Part shown: one piece after another, positions 14,365-21,119 of the stretch
How positions within the stretch are numbered: position 1 is the stretch's first letter
Layout of the letters: the number at the start of each line of letters is the position of its first letter
Assembly: GCF_003993775.1 (NCBI RefSeq)
Contig: NZ_RJRZ01000003.1
Span: 1-64,000 of the forward strand
Source: Frigidibacter oleivorans
Lineage (GTDB): Bacteria; Pseudomonadota; Alphaproteobacteria; Rhodobacterales; Rhodobacteraceae
Direction of reading: 5' to 3'
Length of the DNA: 64,000 nt
Made by a program: the position numbers and the translations under genes
Notes under the pieces: generated by a model
What the model saw: the letters and a program-made list of their open reading frames with translations, nothing else
Database searches by the model: none
What the model was told of the DNA's origin: nothing

Positions 14365-14481
14365 TTGCATGTTCGCTGCCGCCGCCGCCGCCCCGGATAC
14401 GGGTCGAAGTCGCGTCAATTCAATGCCTTGCACGGAACATGCAAATCCCAGACGAACATGCGGCCCCATTTGCATGTTCCG
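14365..14481. repeat. Four copies of a GCATGTTC box in inverted pairs near the phage end
   Basis: The boxes are TTGCATGTTCGC at 14365-14376 (+), CGGAACATGCAAAT at 14433-14446 (-), CGAACATGCGG at 14453-14463 (-), and ATTTGCATGTTCCG at 14468-14481 (+). Their density and mixed orientation about 0.3 kb inside the terminus fit transposase- or repressor-binding sites, comparable in placement to Mu end sites or the internal activation sequence. No gene competes for this stretch. Confidence 0.65.
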
Positions 14482-14678
14482 CCAGTCCGCCGACGGCACC
14501 CGAGTAGCGCTGAAGGGCCGTTCAAGCCTTGTTTTACTGGCGTTTAACCGCACCTTCATGGCCGGCGCCAGCGAGCCTCCACATGCCCTGGTCAAGCGTC
14601 AGAGCGGCCGGTCTGCGCCTCACTGCAAGACATGGCGCCCCGGCTTCCCTTGATGCCCAAACTCCCCGCAAGCCCCTG

Positions 14679-14731
14679 ATTTTCAGGCGTCATTCGGTTT
14701 CTTCCGGCTTCATCGGGGTTCTTCCGGCTTC
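14679..14731. repeat. Three 20-bp-phased terminal repeats inside the transposon end
   Basis: TTCTTCCGGCTTC occurs exactly at 14699-14711 and 14719-14731. A degenerate third copy (ATTTTCAGGCGTC, 9 of 13 identical) lies at 14679-14691. Start-to-start distance is exactly 20 bp in both steps. Tandem, phased repeats immediately inside the terminus are typical transposase (MuA-type) end-binding sites. Confidence 0.75.
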
Positions 14732-14734
14732 CTG

Positions 14735-14756
14735 CAAATCTCTCTGTCACACAACA
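14735..14756. other. Terminus of the Mu-like prophage
   Basis: Read inward on the minus strand the phage begins TGTTGTGTGACAG at 14756. The dinucleotide TG/CA is the universal Mu-type end. Immediately outside (14757 onward) the sequence belongs to a host reading frame. GCTGT at 14757-14761 is the expected target duplication, testable at the other end. Confidence 0.75.
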
Positions 14757-14852
14757 GCTGTAGCGGCGCCCGGAGATGTCGTCGGCCAGCATCGCGAAGT
14801 AATCCGCGACGGTCAGGTCGTTCTCTTCATCCGTCCAGGGCCCGTTCGACAT
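14757..14852 (-). pseudogene. 5' fragment of a host gene interrupted by the transposable prophage
   Basis: The minus-strand frame from ATG 14852 encodes a start of the type MSNGPWTDEENDLTVADYF followed by AMLADDISGRRYS. This matches the N-terminus of a widespread bacterial family (WTDEEND.IVADYFAML..D..GrpYnKaeHNR...), usually over 200 residues and sometimes annotated as DUF3883 or restriction-like proteins. Homology stops after the YS codon pair, exactly at the phage terminus. The rest should lie beyond the other prophage end, outside the window. The host gene is thus inactivated. Confidence 0.75.
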
Positions 14853-15193
14853 TGCGCCAGGCTATGGGCGCGAAGTCTGTTTGTCATCAGAGACTTCCGG
14901 CAGTGAATTCGCTGCTGTGGCTGGCCCCATGCACCAGCGCCAAGGCATGCTGATCGGCCGCCACGGAGCCGTCCTTCTGACCGCCCTGCGCCTTCGTGTC
15001 CGTCTCCGTCAGCGGATTATCTCACGAACAGGACGAACCCATGAACCCAGCAACCCATTGGAATTTCGAGGATGTTTCGCGCCGTCCCGTCGCCGTCGAG
15101 GGGCGTTCAAAGAGAGACGCAGGCCATTCGGAGACCCGTTCTGCGGCAAGCGCTCAGTCTCCGAAGGGCGGATGGCGCAGCCAACACCCTTTG
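14853..15193. other. Host intergenic DNA without convincing genes
   Basis: Frames on both strands are arginine/serine-rich and I see no ribosome-binding site with a natural protein. The stretch lies between the interrupted host gene and the tRNA-Ser-like 3' end. I see nothing else in it that can be named. Confidence 0.5.
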
Positions 15194-15225
15194 AAACAAA
15201 AGAAAAAAGGCCCCAATCGGGGCCC
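15194..15225 (-). terminator. Intrinsic terminator downstream of the tRNA-like 3' end
   Basis: GGCCCC (15209-15214), AATC loop, GGGGCC (15219-15224) is flanked on the left by an A-rich tract. On the minus strand the stem is therefore followed by TTTTTTCTTTT. It starts about 25 nt after the tRNA-Ser-like end at 15250, the usual spacing for a tRNA terminator. Confidence 0.75.
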
Positions 15226-15249
15226 TTGGACGGATTCTGTATCTGAATG

Positions 15250-15265
15250 TGGCGGACAGAGAGTG
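15250..15265 (-). other. Putative attachment-site core: 3' end of a tRNA-Ser
   Basis: On the minus strand CACTCTCTGTCCGCCA resembles the T-stem/acceptor 3' end plus CCA of alphaproteobacterial tRNA-Ser genes. No tRNA body continues upstream (right): the sequence turns into phage DNA. This is what an att site looks like when the intact tRNA lies at the opposite prophage end. The terminator at 15194-15225 follows it. A match this short is suggestive only. Confidence 0.5.
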
Positions 15266-15350
15266 CGCCATCACATCGACAGATGTAAGACAAAACAATG
15301 GGTTGATGCCCCAACGCGCCGCAATCGGTGCAGCAGACCGTGCAGCAAAT

Positions 15351-15575
15351 ATGGACGAGGCGAGACCGCCTCTGCGGGCCATCGCACCCCATGGTTCCCC
15401 CTATGACAGGGGCGACGCCGACGCCTATTACGGCCGCCGATTCCGCCCGCACAAATGGCTGGATGACATGGGCGTCGAGGAGGCCACCGATCTGTCCGTT
15501 GAGGAGATCGAGGCCTATACCGCCGGCTTCGACGACAACCCCAGCGGCCGGAAGCCTTGGGGGGACGCGGATTGA
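15351..15575 (+). CDS. Conserved hypothetical early phage protein (74 aa)
   Basis: Unknown function. The sequence includes YDRGDADAYYGRRFRPHKW and an acidic C-terminal part (EEATDLSVEEIEAYTAGFDD), a pattern seen in short Rhodobacterales phage proteins. The frame is open back to 15249 through the presumed att core. Possible starts are 15306 and 15351; I prefer 15351 but neither has a strong ribosome-binding site. The stop overlaps the next ATG by one base (TGATG). Confidence 0.5.
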   Translation: MDEARPPLRAIAPHGSPYDRGDADAYYGRRFRPHKWLDDMGVEEATDLSVEEIEAYTAGFDDNPSGRKPWGDAD

Positions 15576-15727
15576 TGGACCGTTCCGAACCCCCTGGCCA
15601 CATCGAAGATCCTGACCACACCCCCGACGCCGATTGGGAGGCCTATCGCTGGACCCGGTTCGACCTCGCCATGACGATCGGTTCCTGCCTCGCCGCGCTG
15701 GCGCTGATGTGCTGGGTGGGTCGATGA
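15575..15727 (+). CDS. Single-span small membrane protein (50 aa)
   Basis: The short gene encodes an acidic, proline-containing N-terminus followed by one C-terminal membrane segment (about 31-48, LAMTIGSCLAALALMCWV). Start and stop overlap the neighbours (TGATG upstream; two bases before the methyltransferase ATG). Such short proteins are common in phage early operons; role unknown. Confidence 0.55.
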   Translation: MDRSEPPGHIEDPDHTPDADWEAYRWTRFDLAMTIGSCLAALALMCWVGR

Positions 15728-15728
15728 C

Positions 15729-17012
15729 ATGGTGCTGGCTCCCCGAAACTGCCTCTCCCTCTGTGCAGGCGGCGGCGGACTTGACATGGGTCTTGGCCTT
15801 GCCGAGCCGGGCGCTGCCACCGCCTGCTTTGTCGAGATCGACGACTATCCGCGCCAATCCCTTATCGCCGCCCAGCGCGCCGGCTACCTCCATCCCGCCC
15901 CGATCTGGGACGATCTCAAGCTGTTCAGCGGACGGCCATGGCGAGGCCACATCGACACCCTGCTCGCCGGCTATCCCTGCCAGCCGTTTTCCCACGCGGG
16001 ACAGCGTCGGGGCGCCGACGATCCGCGACACCTCTGGCCCCACATCGCCCGCATCATCGACGAGCTTGGCCCCGGCCTCCGCTGGGTCTTCCTCGAAAAC
16101 GTCGCCGGCCACATCAGCCTTGGCGGTGAAACCGTGCTGCGAGAGGTTCGAGACCTGGGCTTCGCGGTTGCGGCTGGCCTCTTCACGTCGGCTGAAACAG
16201 GCGCGGCGCATGAGCGCCCTCGCCTCTTCATCGTGGCCTACCGCGCTGGCGTCCGATCAGGACATTCACGGGACGGCGACGGCGAGCGAACTTGCGAGAC
16301 GCAGCCCCGGCCTGAGCGCAATAGCAGGTTCGTGGCAGACCCCGCGGGTATCGGTCGGCCCCTATACACGGGACCACGGCAACCCGGAGGCGGAGCGCCT
16401 GACGTTGCAGGGGCAGGCGATCCAGTGGGCGACGCCGGCGGCGGGCCTGATGAATTACGACGAGCCCCCGGAGACCTTCGCGGCCCGAGGTCAGGCACTG
16501 ATGCAGCGCGGATTGCCGCGGCAGGGCATCAATCTCGGACAGCAGGCGCAGACATGGCCGACGCCGGCGGCCCGGGACTGGAAGGGCGAGAATGGTGCCG
16601 ACCACCTGACGAACGGGACCGGCCGGCTGCATCTGGACCAGCTGCCCAACTTCGTCGCCCACTGCTTCACGCCCCCGGTCCAGCGGAAATGGAGATCTGG
16701 CGTCGCACCCTCGATCTGGCGCCCGATCTCGCGCCAGCTCTTTCGCTGGGCGATGTCGTCGGTGTCGCCGACGTTGCGGCGCAGATGGTTGCGGCTGGCC
16801 GCATGGAGGCGGCGGCGGCTGAACGCCTGGTTCGTCGAATGGCTGATGGGATGGCCGCCCGGTCACGCGCTCTGCGCCTGCTCGGCAACGGAGTTCACCC
16901 GCTGGCAGCAGGATATGCGTGGCGCACTCTCGCGGCTGCCCACGGCCTCCGGCCCGTGGATCTGGGAGCCGCCGGTGGAGCGGGTCGCCCCGGTCCAGAT
17001 GACCCTTTTTGA
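15729..17012 (+). CDS. C5 cytosine DNA methyltransferase
   Basis: This 427-residue frame contains the ordered C5-methyltransferase motifs: I (LSLCAGGGGLDMGL, about 9-22, SAM binding), IV (PCQPFS, catalytic C86), VI (FLENV, E125), VIII (HERPRLFIVA, about 163-172) and a late X-like LLGNGVHPLAAGYAW near the C-terminus. Between VIII and X it reads as a long Gly/Pro/Arg-rich stretch, while a second overlapping frame encodes a more natural sequence over the same DNA. Either this region is the variable target-recognition domain or the enzyme is effectively in two parts. The expected role is protecting phage DNA from host restriction. Confidence 0.75.
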   Translation: MVLAPRNCLSLCAGGGGLDMGLGLAEPGAATACFVEIDDYPRQSLIAAQRAGYLHPAPIWDDLKLFSGRPWRGHIDTLLAGYPCQPFSHAGQRRGADDPRHLWPHIARIIDELGPGLRWVFLENVAGHISLGGETVLREVRDLGFAVAAGLFTSAETGAAHERPRLFIVAYRAGVRSGHSRDGDGERTCETQPRPERNSRFVADPAGIGRPLYTGPRQPGGGAPDVAGAGDPVGDAGGGPDELRRAPGDLRGPRSGTDAARIAAAGHQSRTAGADMADAGGPGLEGREWCRPPDERDRPAASGPAAQLRRPLLHAPGPAEMEIWRRTLDLAPDLAPALSLGDVVGVADVAAQMVAAGRMEAAAAERLVRRMADGMAARSRALRLLGNGVHPLAAGYAWRTLAAAHGLRPVDLGAAGGAGRPGPDDPF

Positions 17013-17025
17013 GGAGACGCTATGA
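16210..17025 (+). CDS. Overlapping C-terminal methyltransferase-like frame (WPTPAARDW family)
   Basis: In the +1 frame relative to the methyltransferase, starting at an ATG inside its motif VIII codons, lies a 271-residue ORF. It contains SWQTPRVSVGPYTRDHGNPE, WPTPAARDWKGENG and RRLNAWFVEWLMGWPPGHAL followed by CACSATE. These match the C-terminal halves of many phage-encoded C5 methyltransferases. GC at third positions over a sampled stretch favours this frame. It may be a separately translated subunit or the product of a programmed frameshift from the upstream frame. Stop overlaps the next gene (ATGA). Confidence 0.6.
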   Translation: MSALASSSWPTALASDQDIHGTATASELARRSPGLSAIAGSWQTPRVSVGPYTRDHGNPEAERLTLQGQAIQWATPAAGLMNYDEPPETFAARGQALMQRGLPRQGINLGQQAQTWPTPAARDWKGENGADHLTNGTGRLHLDQLPNFVAHCFTPPVQRKWRSGVAPSIWRPISRQLFRWAMSSVSPTLRRRWLRLAAWRRRRLNAWFVEWLMGWPPGHALCACSATEFTRWQQDMRGALSRLPTASGPWIWEPPVERVAPVQMTLFEETL

Positions 17026-17591
17026 AGTCGATCGCCCCTTACCCGCTGGCATGGCCGGATCATGTCCCGCGCAGCGCCAAGCCCTCGGCGTCACTGTTCA
17101 AGACCGGCTTGCCGGCCGCCATCGCCAATGTCGAGAAGAGCCTTGCCGCCTTCGCCGCGGATAGCGGCCAGCGGCTCGCCGACATGGTCATCACCTCGAA
17201 CGCCGCCCTGGGCCGGCAGCGCCCCGCAGATCCCGGCATCGCGGTCTGGTTCACCTGGGATGGCGAGTTGCGCTGCATCGCCGTCGATCGCTACGCCAAG
17301 ATCGAGGACAACCTGCAGGCCGTGCATCATGTCATCGAGGCGCGCAGGACCGAGTTGCGGCACGCCGGCATCGAGATGGCCAGGGCCTCGTTCCGGGGCT
17401 TCGCCGCTGCGTTGCCGCCGCCCGCGGATGCCACGCCCGCGTGGTGGACGGTGCTGGGCGTGTCGGCCGGTGCCACCTCCGACGAGATTCAGGAGGCATG
17501 GCGGGCGAAGGTCCGCGTCACCCCCGAGGCGGATCGCGGGCCGCTCAACATCGCCCGCGATCAGGGCTTCGCCGCCCGAGGCAGCAAATGA
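17022..17591 (+). CDS. Phage J-domain-like protein
   Basis: The 189-residue protein has a conserved phage N-terminal part (YPLAWPDHVPRSAKPSASLF, then DPGIAVWFTWDGELRCIAVD and DNLQAVHHVIEARR). The C-terminus begins like a DnaJ domain (WWTVLGVSAGATSDEIQEAW, about 141-160). The HPD tripeptide that activates Hsp70 is absent; the equivalent region reads VTPEADRG. It therefore may keep a J-like fold for DnaK binding without stimulating ATPase, or may have lost that role. Overlaps both neighbours. Confidence 0.7.
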   Translation: MKSIAPYPLAWPDHVPRSAKPSASLFKTGLPAAIANVEKSLAAFAADSGQRLADMVITSNAALGRQRPADPGIAVWFTWDGELRCIAVDRYAKIEDNLQAVHHVIEARRTELRHAGIEMARASFRGFAAALPPPADATPAWWTVLGVSAGATSDEIQEAWRAKVRVTPEADRGPLNIARDQGFAARGSK

Positions 17592-18562
17592 TGAAACTGC
17601 CCTACCACGCCAAGACGAACTGCGGATGGGATGCCGTGGTCACCTGCATCGACGCGCCGGGCAATTGTCCGATAGTTGGGGATATCATTAAGCCAGACGG
17701 TTCGCGCTGGCCGGTTTCCTGGGTGGCAGATGGCCGTTGGATTGACGACGACAAAGCCAGCCCCTTCGACCTGATCGACTTCCCGCCGGTTGACCCCGCG
17801 CCCGATCCCGCCGTCAACACGGATAGCGAAGACCGCATTATCGTCATCAACGGTCAGCAGTTCAGGGTGCCGTATGAGGTAGCCGAGCTGATCGACGGCC
17901 TCAAAGACGCCGCCCCGCAGGAGACAGCGTGGAAGCCGTATCGCTTTGTCCGCGAAGAACCGTGCGGCTGTTCGCATTTCGCCGAATCCGCGAACTGCAT
18001 CACAGGCGTTGTCACCTGCCTCTACTGTGGGAAGGTTGTGGCGCGGATAGTGGATAACATCGGCCCGCCCCCCCCCGCCGCTGCGCCCACGGACAACACG
18101 GCGCTGGTGGAGGCGCTTCTTGCCGACCATCGGACCACCTGTCGCATCGCCCGTCTTGACCCCGCGACCACCACGACGACCGCAAGCCGTGCTGCCGCCG
18201 CCCTCGCCAGCCGCCCCGCCGAGGCGACCAGCAGCGAACCGGTGGGGGCGGATATGCCGGAACGCATCTTCGCCTACCCTGACAAGGAATGGACCTTTCA
18301 CAGGGGGGTTGGGCGCGGGGTAGAATACATCCGGCCCGCCGAGCGGGACGCGCTGGTCGAGCGCCTGACCGCCGAGCGGGATGCGCTGGTAGTGGCGCTG
18401 CAACCGTTCGCCAAGTGCGCTGATGAGTTGGATATTGAAACGAAAGAGCTTGGCCGGGAGTGGGCGGATGACGAATGGGCGAAGTTCCGGCTCCTGGTAT
18501 CCGATTATCGGCGCGCCCGTGCCGCCCTCGCCAAGCTGGACGAGGAGGCGAACCATGGGTGA
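17588..18562 (+). CDS. Composite early phage protein with Cys cluster and coiled coil (324 aa)
   Basis: Unknown function. The N-terminal segment (about 5-60) is strand rich. The middle contains EEPCGCSHF and VTCLYCGKVV (about 120-150), which could bind zinc. A low-complexity Ala/Thr/Pro stretch precedes a C-terminal unit with RGVEYIRPAERDALVERLTA followed by a coiled coil, as seen in Ea22-like and other phage early proteins. It therefore looks like a fusion of smaller modules. Two adjacent ATGs at 17588 and 17591 are possible. Confidence 0.55.
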   Translation: MMKLPYHAKTNCGWDAVVTCIDAPGNCPIVGDIIKPDGSRWPVSWVADGRWIDDDKASPFDLIDFPPVDPAPDPAVNTDSEDRIIVINGQQFRVPYEVAELIDGLKDAAPQETAWKPYRFVREEPCGCSHFAESANCITGVVTCLYCGKVVARIVDNIGPPPPAAAPTDNTALVEALLADHRTTCRIARLDPATTTTTASRAAAALASRPAEATSSEPVGADMPERIFAYPDKEWTFHRGVGRGVEYIRPAERDALVERLTAERDALVVALQPFAKCADELDIETKELGREWADDEWAKFRLLVSDYRRARAALAKLDEEANHG

Positions 18563-18749
18563 CATGGGAGATTACTTCAACGACCTGAAAAACGACCGCA
18601 AGGAGCGCCGCGCGCGCCTTGGTGTCCCCTGTCCTCGATGTAAGGAGGTGAGGCCGAAAGCGCACCCCTCGATCCTGCTCCCCAACCAGCGCTGCAAGGT
18701 GGATGGATACCGCGACCCCCGCCACGACGACAGGCAGGAGGGCAAATGA
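18555..18749 (+). CDS. Small zinc-ribbon-like protein (64 aa)
   Basis: A charged N-terminal helix (YFNDLKNDRKERRARLG) is followed by VPCPRCKEVRPK and a later cysteine in NQRCKVDGYRD, ending in a basic tail. The CxxC plus further Cys/His suggests one zinc site. It overlaps the end of the upstream gene by 8 bp. Function unknown. Confidence 0.6.
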   Translation: MGDMGDYFNDLKNDRKERRARLGVPCPRCKEVRPKAHPSILLPNQRCKVDGYRDPRHDDRQEGK

Positions 18750-18794
18750 TGCTCGATGAATGCGTTCGGCGATCTCCAATGCAGGAGCGGCACG

Positions 18795-19901
18795 ATGGCT
18801 GAGAACAGCACGATCGAATGGACCGACGCGACGTGGAACCCCATCACCGGCTGCACGCTGGTGAGCGAGGGCTGCCGGCACTGCTATGCGGCAGAGCTGG
18901 CGACGACGCGCCTTCGGCACCACCCGAGCCGGGCCGGGCTGGCGCGGCGGAATGCGGCAGGCGAGGCGAAGTTCACCGGCGAGGTCCGGTTCAACGAGCA
19001 GTGGCTGGATCAGCCTCTGCGCTGGCGCCGGCCGCGGCGCGTTTTCGTCTGCGCGCACGGCGACCTCTTCCACGAGTCCGTGCCCGACGAATGGATCGAC
19101 CGGGTTTTCGCGGTCATGGCGCTTTGCCCGCAGCACACGTTTCAGGTGCTGACCAAGCGCCCGGAGAGGATGCGGGAGTATCTGTCATACTCCGCGCGAT
19201 GGGCAACCGTCCTGCCGACGGAGCTTCTGGCGAAAGGAACCGAGGCGGCGCATCGTGATCACTGGCCGCTCCCAAACGTCTGGCTCGGCACGTCGATCGA
19301 GGATCAGGCCACAGCAGACGCGCGTATCCCGCACCTGCTGGCCACCCCGGCAGCGGTGCGGTTCCTGAGCGCGGAGCCTCTGCTCGGGCCTGTCGATTTG
19401 CGGACCTGGATCGGGTCGCGGCCTTATGTTGGCGCCTCCACCTTTGGCGCCGCAGACGGCTTCCGGCGGTGCGATCTTTCGGGAAATACCGGCCTACTTG
19501 ACTGGGTCATCGTCGGCGGCGAGAGCGGCCGCCACGCGCGCCCGATGCATCCTGACTGGGCGCGGTCCCTGCGCGACCAGTGCGTCGCGGCGGGCGTCCC
19601 GTTCTTCTTCAAGCAGTGGGGCGAGTGGGGGCCGGGGTCTGTCATGACGTCGACCGGCGAACAGGTGTTTCGCACCTTCCCCGACTTCCAGACCTGGATC
19701 AACAAGGCGCCGACTTGGGTCAACGGCGGGGTCTGCCTTGATGCGGCTGGCCGTCACTGCACACGCGGGGCCGATTTCATGCGCGCGCGGGACGAAGGCA
19801 CGTTCCCCGTTACCGTCCTTCACCGCATCGGCAAGGCCCGGGCCGGCCGCCACCTCGACAGCCGCCCTTGGGATCAGATGCCGGGGGTGGTCGGATGCTG
19901 A
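18795..19901 (+). CDS. DUF5131 family protein (phage Gp37/Gp68)
   Basis: The 368-residue protein matches the Gp37/Gp68 family. It has IEWTDATWNPITGC at the start, a cysteine cluster (C-x6-C-x2-C in GCTLVSEGCRHCY, about 19-31) reminiscent of radical-SAM proteins, then RVFVCAHGDLFHESVPDEWI, FQVLTKRPERM, VWLGTSIEDQ, RFLSAEPLLGPVDL, WVIVGGESG and FFKQWGEWGP. The family is widespread in phages and probably binds an Fe-S cluster or another metal. The reaction is not established. I chose the ATG at 18795 because AGGAG lies just upstream. Confidence 0.85.
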   Translation: MAENSTIEWTDATWNPITGCTLVSEGCRHCYAAELATTRLRHHPSRAGLARRNAAGEAKFTGEVRFNEQWLDQPLRWRRPRRVFVCAHGDLFHESVPDEWIDRVFAVMALCPQHTFQVLTKRPERMREYLSYSARWATVLPTELLAKGTEAAHRDHWPLPNVWLGTSIEDQATADARIPHLLATPAAVRFLSAEPLLGPVDLRTWIGSRPYVGASTFGAADGFRRCDLSGNTGLLDWVIVGGESGRHARPMHPDWARSLRDQCVAAGVPFFFKQWGEWGPGSVMTSTGEQVFRTFPDFQTWINKAPTWVNGGVCLDAAGRHCTRGADFMRARDEGTFPVTVLHRIGKARAGRHLDSRPWDQMPGVVGC

Positions 19902-20416
19902 TCGCCCCGCTGGTCCACGTTGAGGCAATTGACCGGCTGACCCTGAATAGGTTGTTGGTCGAGTGGAACCACAAGATGGGGCCGCTAGAGCGACCGAAGT
20001 TTGCCTTGGAGGCGAACTACGCGCTGTATCATAATGGCGTTTCGGTGGCCGTCATCGCGACCAGTGAGACGGTGCGAGAGGTGGTCGGTCAAACCGGGCT
20101 TAGGCGCGACGAGTGCATCGAGTTGGCCCGCCTCTGCGCCTGCCGTCCTCACATTTGCCGCGTCATGCTGCGGGTCTGGCGCGAATTCATCTTTCCGCCC
20201 CTCGCAGCGGTGCATCGTCGGCAGGTAGCCGTCAGTTACCAAGACGCTGATTTGCACAACGGCCAAACCTACCGATTTGACGGCTGGACGATGATCGGGC
20301 GCGGTGGCGGCGGTGGCCGCGATGCGCGATCCGGTCGGCTCGGGCGGGATCTGCGTATTTGGGCTTGGGCGATAGACGGCCGCACCTGGGATCAGATGCC
20401 GGGGACGCAGCCATGA
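19895..20416 (+). CDS. Mom/GNAT-like protein, possible DNA-modification acetyltransferase relative
   Basis: The 173-residue protein follows a GNAT-like order: a helix, a GVSVAVIATSE strand pair, ELARLCACRPHICRVMLRVW (the position of the R-L-C box in Mom and XF1762-type proteins), VSYQDADLHNGQTYRFDGWT (compare SYAD...GH.G..YRA.gw in Mom) and a Gly-rich stretch. Mu Mom converts adenine to a carbamoylmethyl form and protects DNA from restriction. The fold relation is an inference and the chemistry here unknown. Next to a methyltransferase it would fit an anti-restriction set. Confidence 0.55.
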   Translation: MLIAPLVHVEAIDRLTLNRLLVEWNHKMGPLERPKFALEANYALYHNGVSVAVIATSETVREVVGQTGLRRDECIELARLCACRPHICRVMLRVWREFIFPPLAAVHRRQVAVSYQDADLHNGQTYRFDGWTMIGRGGGGGRDARSGRLGRDLRIWAWAIDGRTWDQMPGTQP

Positions 20417-20604
20417 CCATCCGCGAAATCGACGTTCTGAGGGAGGCCGCCGAGATCAAGCAGGTGCTGGCCCGGCTCGGCTGGCGCTACGTATACGGCG
20501 GGCCATACCCGGAAAACCCAACCCTGCACTTCGTTCAAGACAACCAGCGTCTCCACATCAGCCTGAGCGTAGAGGCGCCTTCTCAGCGGGAAAAAGATGC
20601 CTGA
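20413..20604 (+). CDS. Hypothetical phage protein (63 aa)
   Basis: Unknown. A short mixed alpha/beta protein: N-terminal helix (DVLREAAEIKQVLARLGW), then strands with YVYGGPYPENPTLHF and RLHISLSVE. It overlaps the preceding stop by 4 bp and the DUF4326 start by 8 bp. No motif is visible. Confidence 0.5.
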   Translation: MTIREIDVLREAAEIKQVLARLGWRYVYGGPYPENPTLHFVQDNQRLHISLSVEAPSQREKDA

Positions 20605-20881
20605 CCGCATCCAACTCCGCCGCACCAAGGGCTGGCGCATGCCGCCCAACACCGTGAAGGTGGACCGCTCGACGCGATGGGGAAACCCCTATCAGGCCGG
20701 TGCCGATGGCGACGGCAGCCGGGACTATCTGGTCGGGCTCTACCGCGACTACCTCGCCCGCCCCGAGCAAGCCGCACTCGTCGATGCGATCCGGCGCGAG
20801 CTGCGCGGCAAGAACCTCGCCTGCTGGTGCCCCCACGGCCCCTGTCATGGCGACGTGCTGCTGGAGATCGCAAATGGCTGA
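20597..20881 (+). CDS. DUF4326 domain protein
   Basis: The 94-residue protein is a clear DUF4326 member: IQLRRTKGWRMPPNT, then VKVDRSTRWGNPY, a helix with DYLVGLYRDYLA, ELRGKNLACWCPHGPCHGDV and LLEIANG. The conserved CWC...CH residues suggest a metal or catalytic cysteine site. The family is common in phages and in mobile elements and has been suggested to act on nucleotides, but the activity is not established. Confidence 0.85.
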   Translation: MPDRIQLRRTKGWRMPPNTVKVDRSTRWGNPYQAGADGDGSRDYLVGLYRDYLARPEQAALVDAIRRELRGKNLACWCPHGPCHGDVLLEIANG

Positions 20882-21101
20882 CCGGCTGCGATGCTGCATC
20901 CCGTTCTGCCGGCGAACCCACCACAACCGCGAGGGGTTCGGCGAGTGGATCTGCCAGAAGCATTGGTCAGCGGTCCCCAAGGCCATGCGCCGGGCCTATG
21001 CCAGCGCCAAGCGGCGCCGGAAGCCAGGCGAAGCGATCAGCCGCATCTGGGCGCGCTGCCGGCGCGCCGCAGCCGATCAGGCGATGATGTGGCCGAGATG
21101 A
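20874..21101 (+). CDS. Small zinc-finger-like protein (75 aa)
   Basis: The start contains LRCCIPFCRRTHHNREGFGE followed by WICQKHW: two Cys, His, then Cys-His, which would suit one zinc-binding knuckle. The C-terminus is strongly basic (KRRRKPGEAI, RCRRAA), consistent with nucleic-acid binding. It overlaps the DUF4326 gene by 8 bp. Similar proteins occur in Rhodobacterales phages without assigned function. Confidence 0.6.
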   Translation: MADRLRCCIPFCRRTHHNREGFGEWICQKHWSAVPKAMRRAYASAKRRRKPGEAISRIWARCRRAAADQAMMWPR

Positions 21102-21119
21102 TGGCAGAGGGGAAAACCT

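Larger units (their letters stand above)
1..14756. mobile_element. Mu-like transposable prophage (partial, left part outside window)
   Basis: The segment carries, in Mu order but reversed, a phage end, repressor, small regulators, MuA transposase, MuB ATPase, GemA, Mor and an endolysin. Its right boundary at 14756 is set by three signs: a TG...CA-type terminus, phased terminal repeats just inside it, and an unrelated host reading frame that resumes immediately outside. Morphogenesis genes must lie left of position 1. Established: transposable phages insert almost anywhere and duplicate about 5 bp, so GCTGT at 14757-14761 is the predicted duplication. The other end is not in the window. Confidence 0.85.

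Noticed and set aside
15001-15250. Plus-strand ORF starting MNPATHWNFEDVSRR
   Set aside because: Composition becomes Arg/Ser/Lys-rich, it runs through a terminator hairpin and the tRNA-like end, and has no ribosome-binding site.
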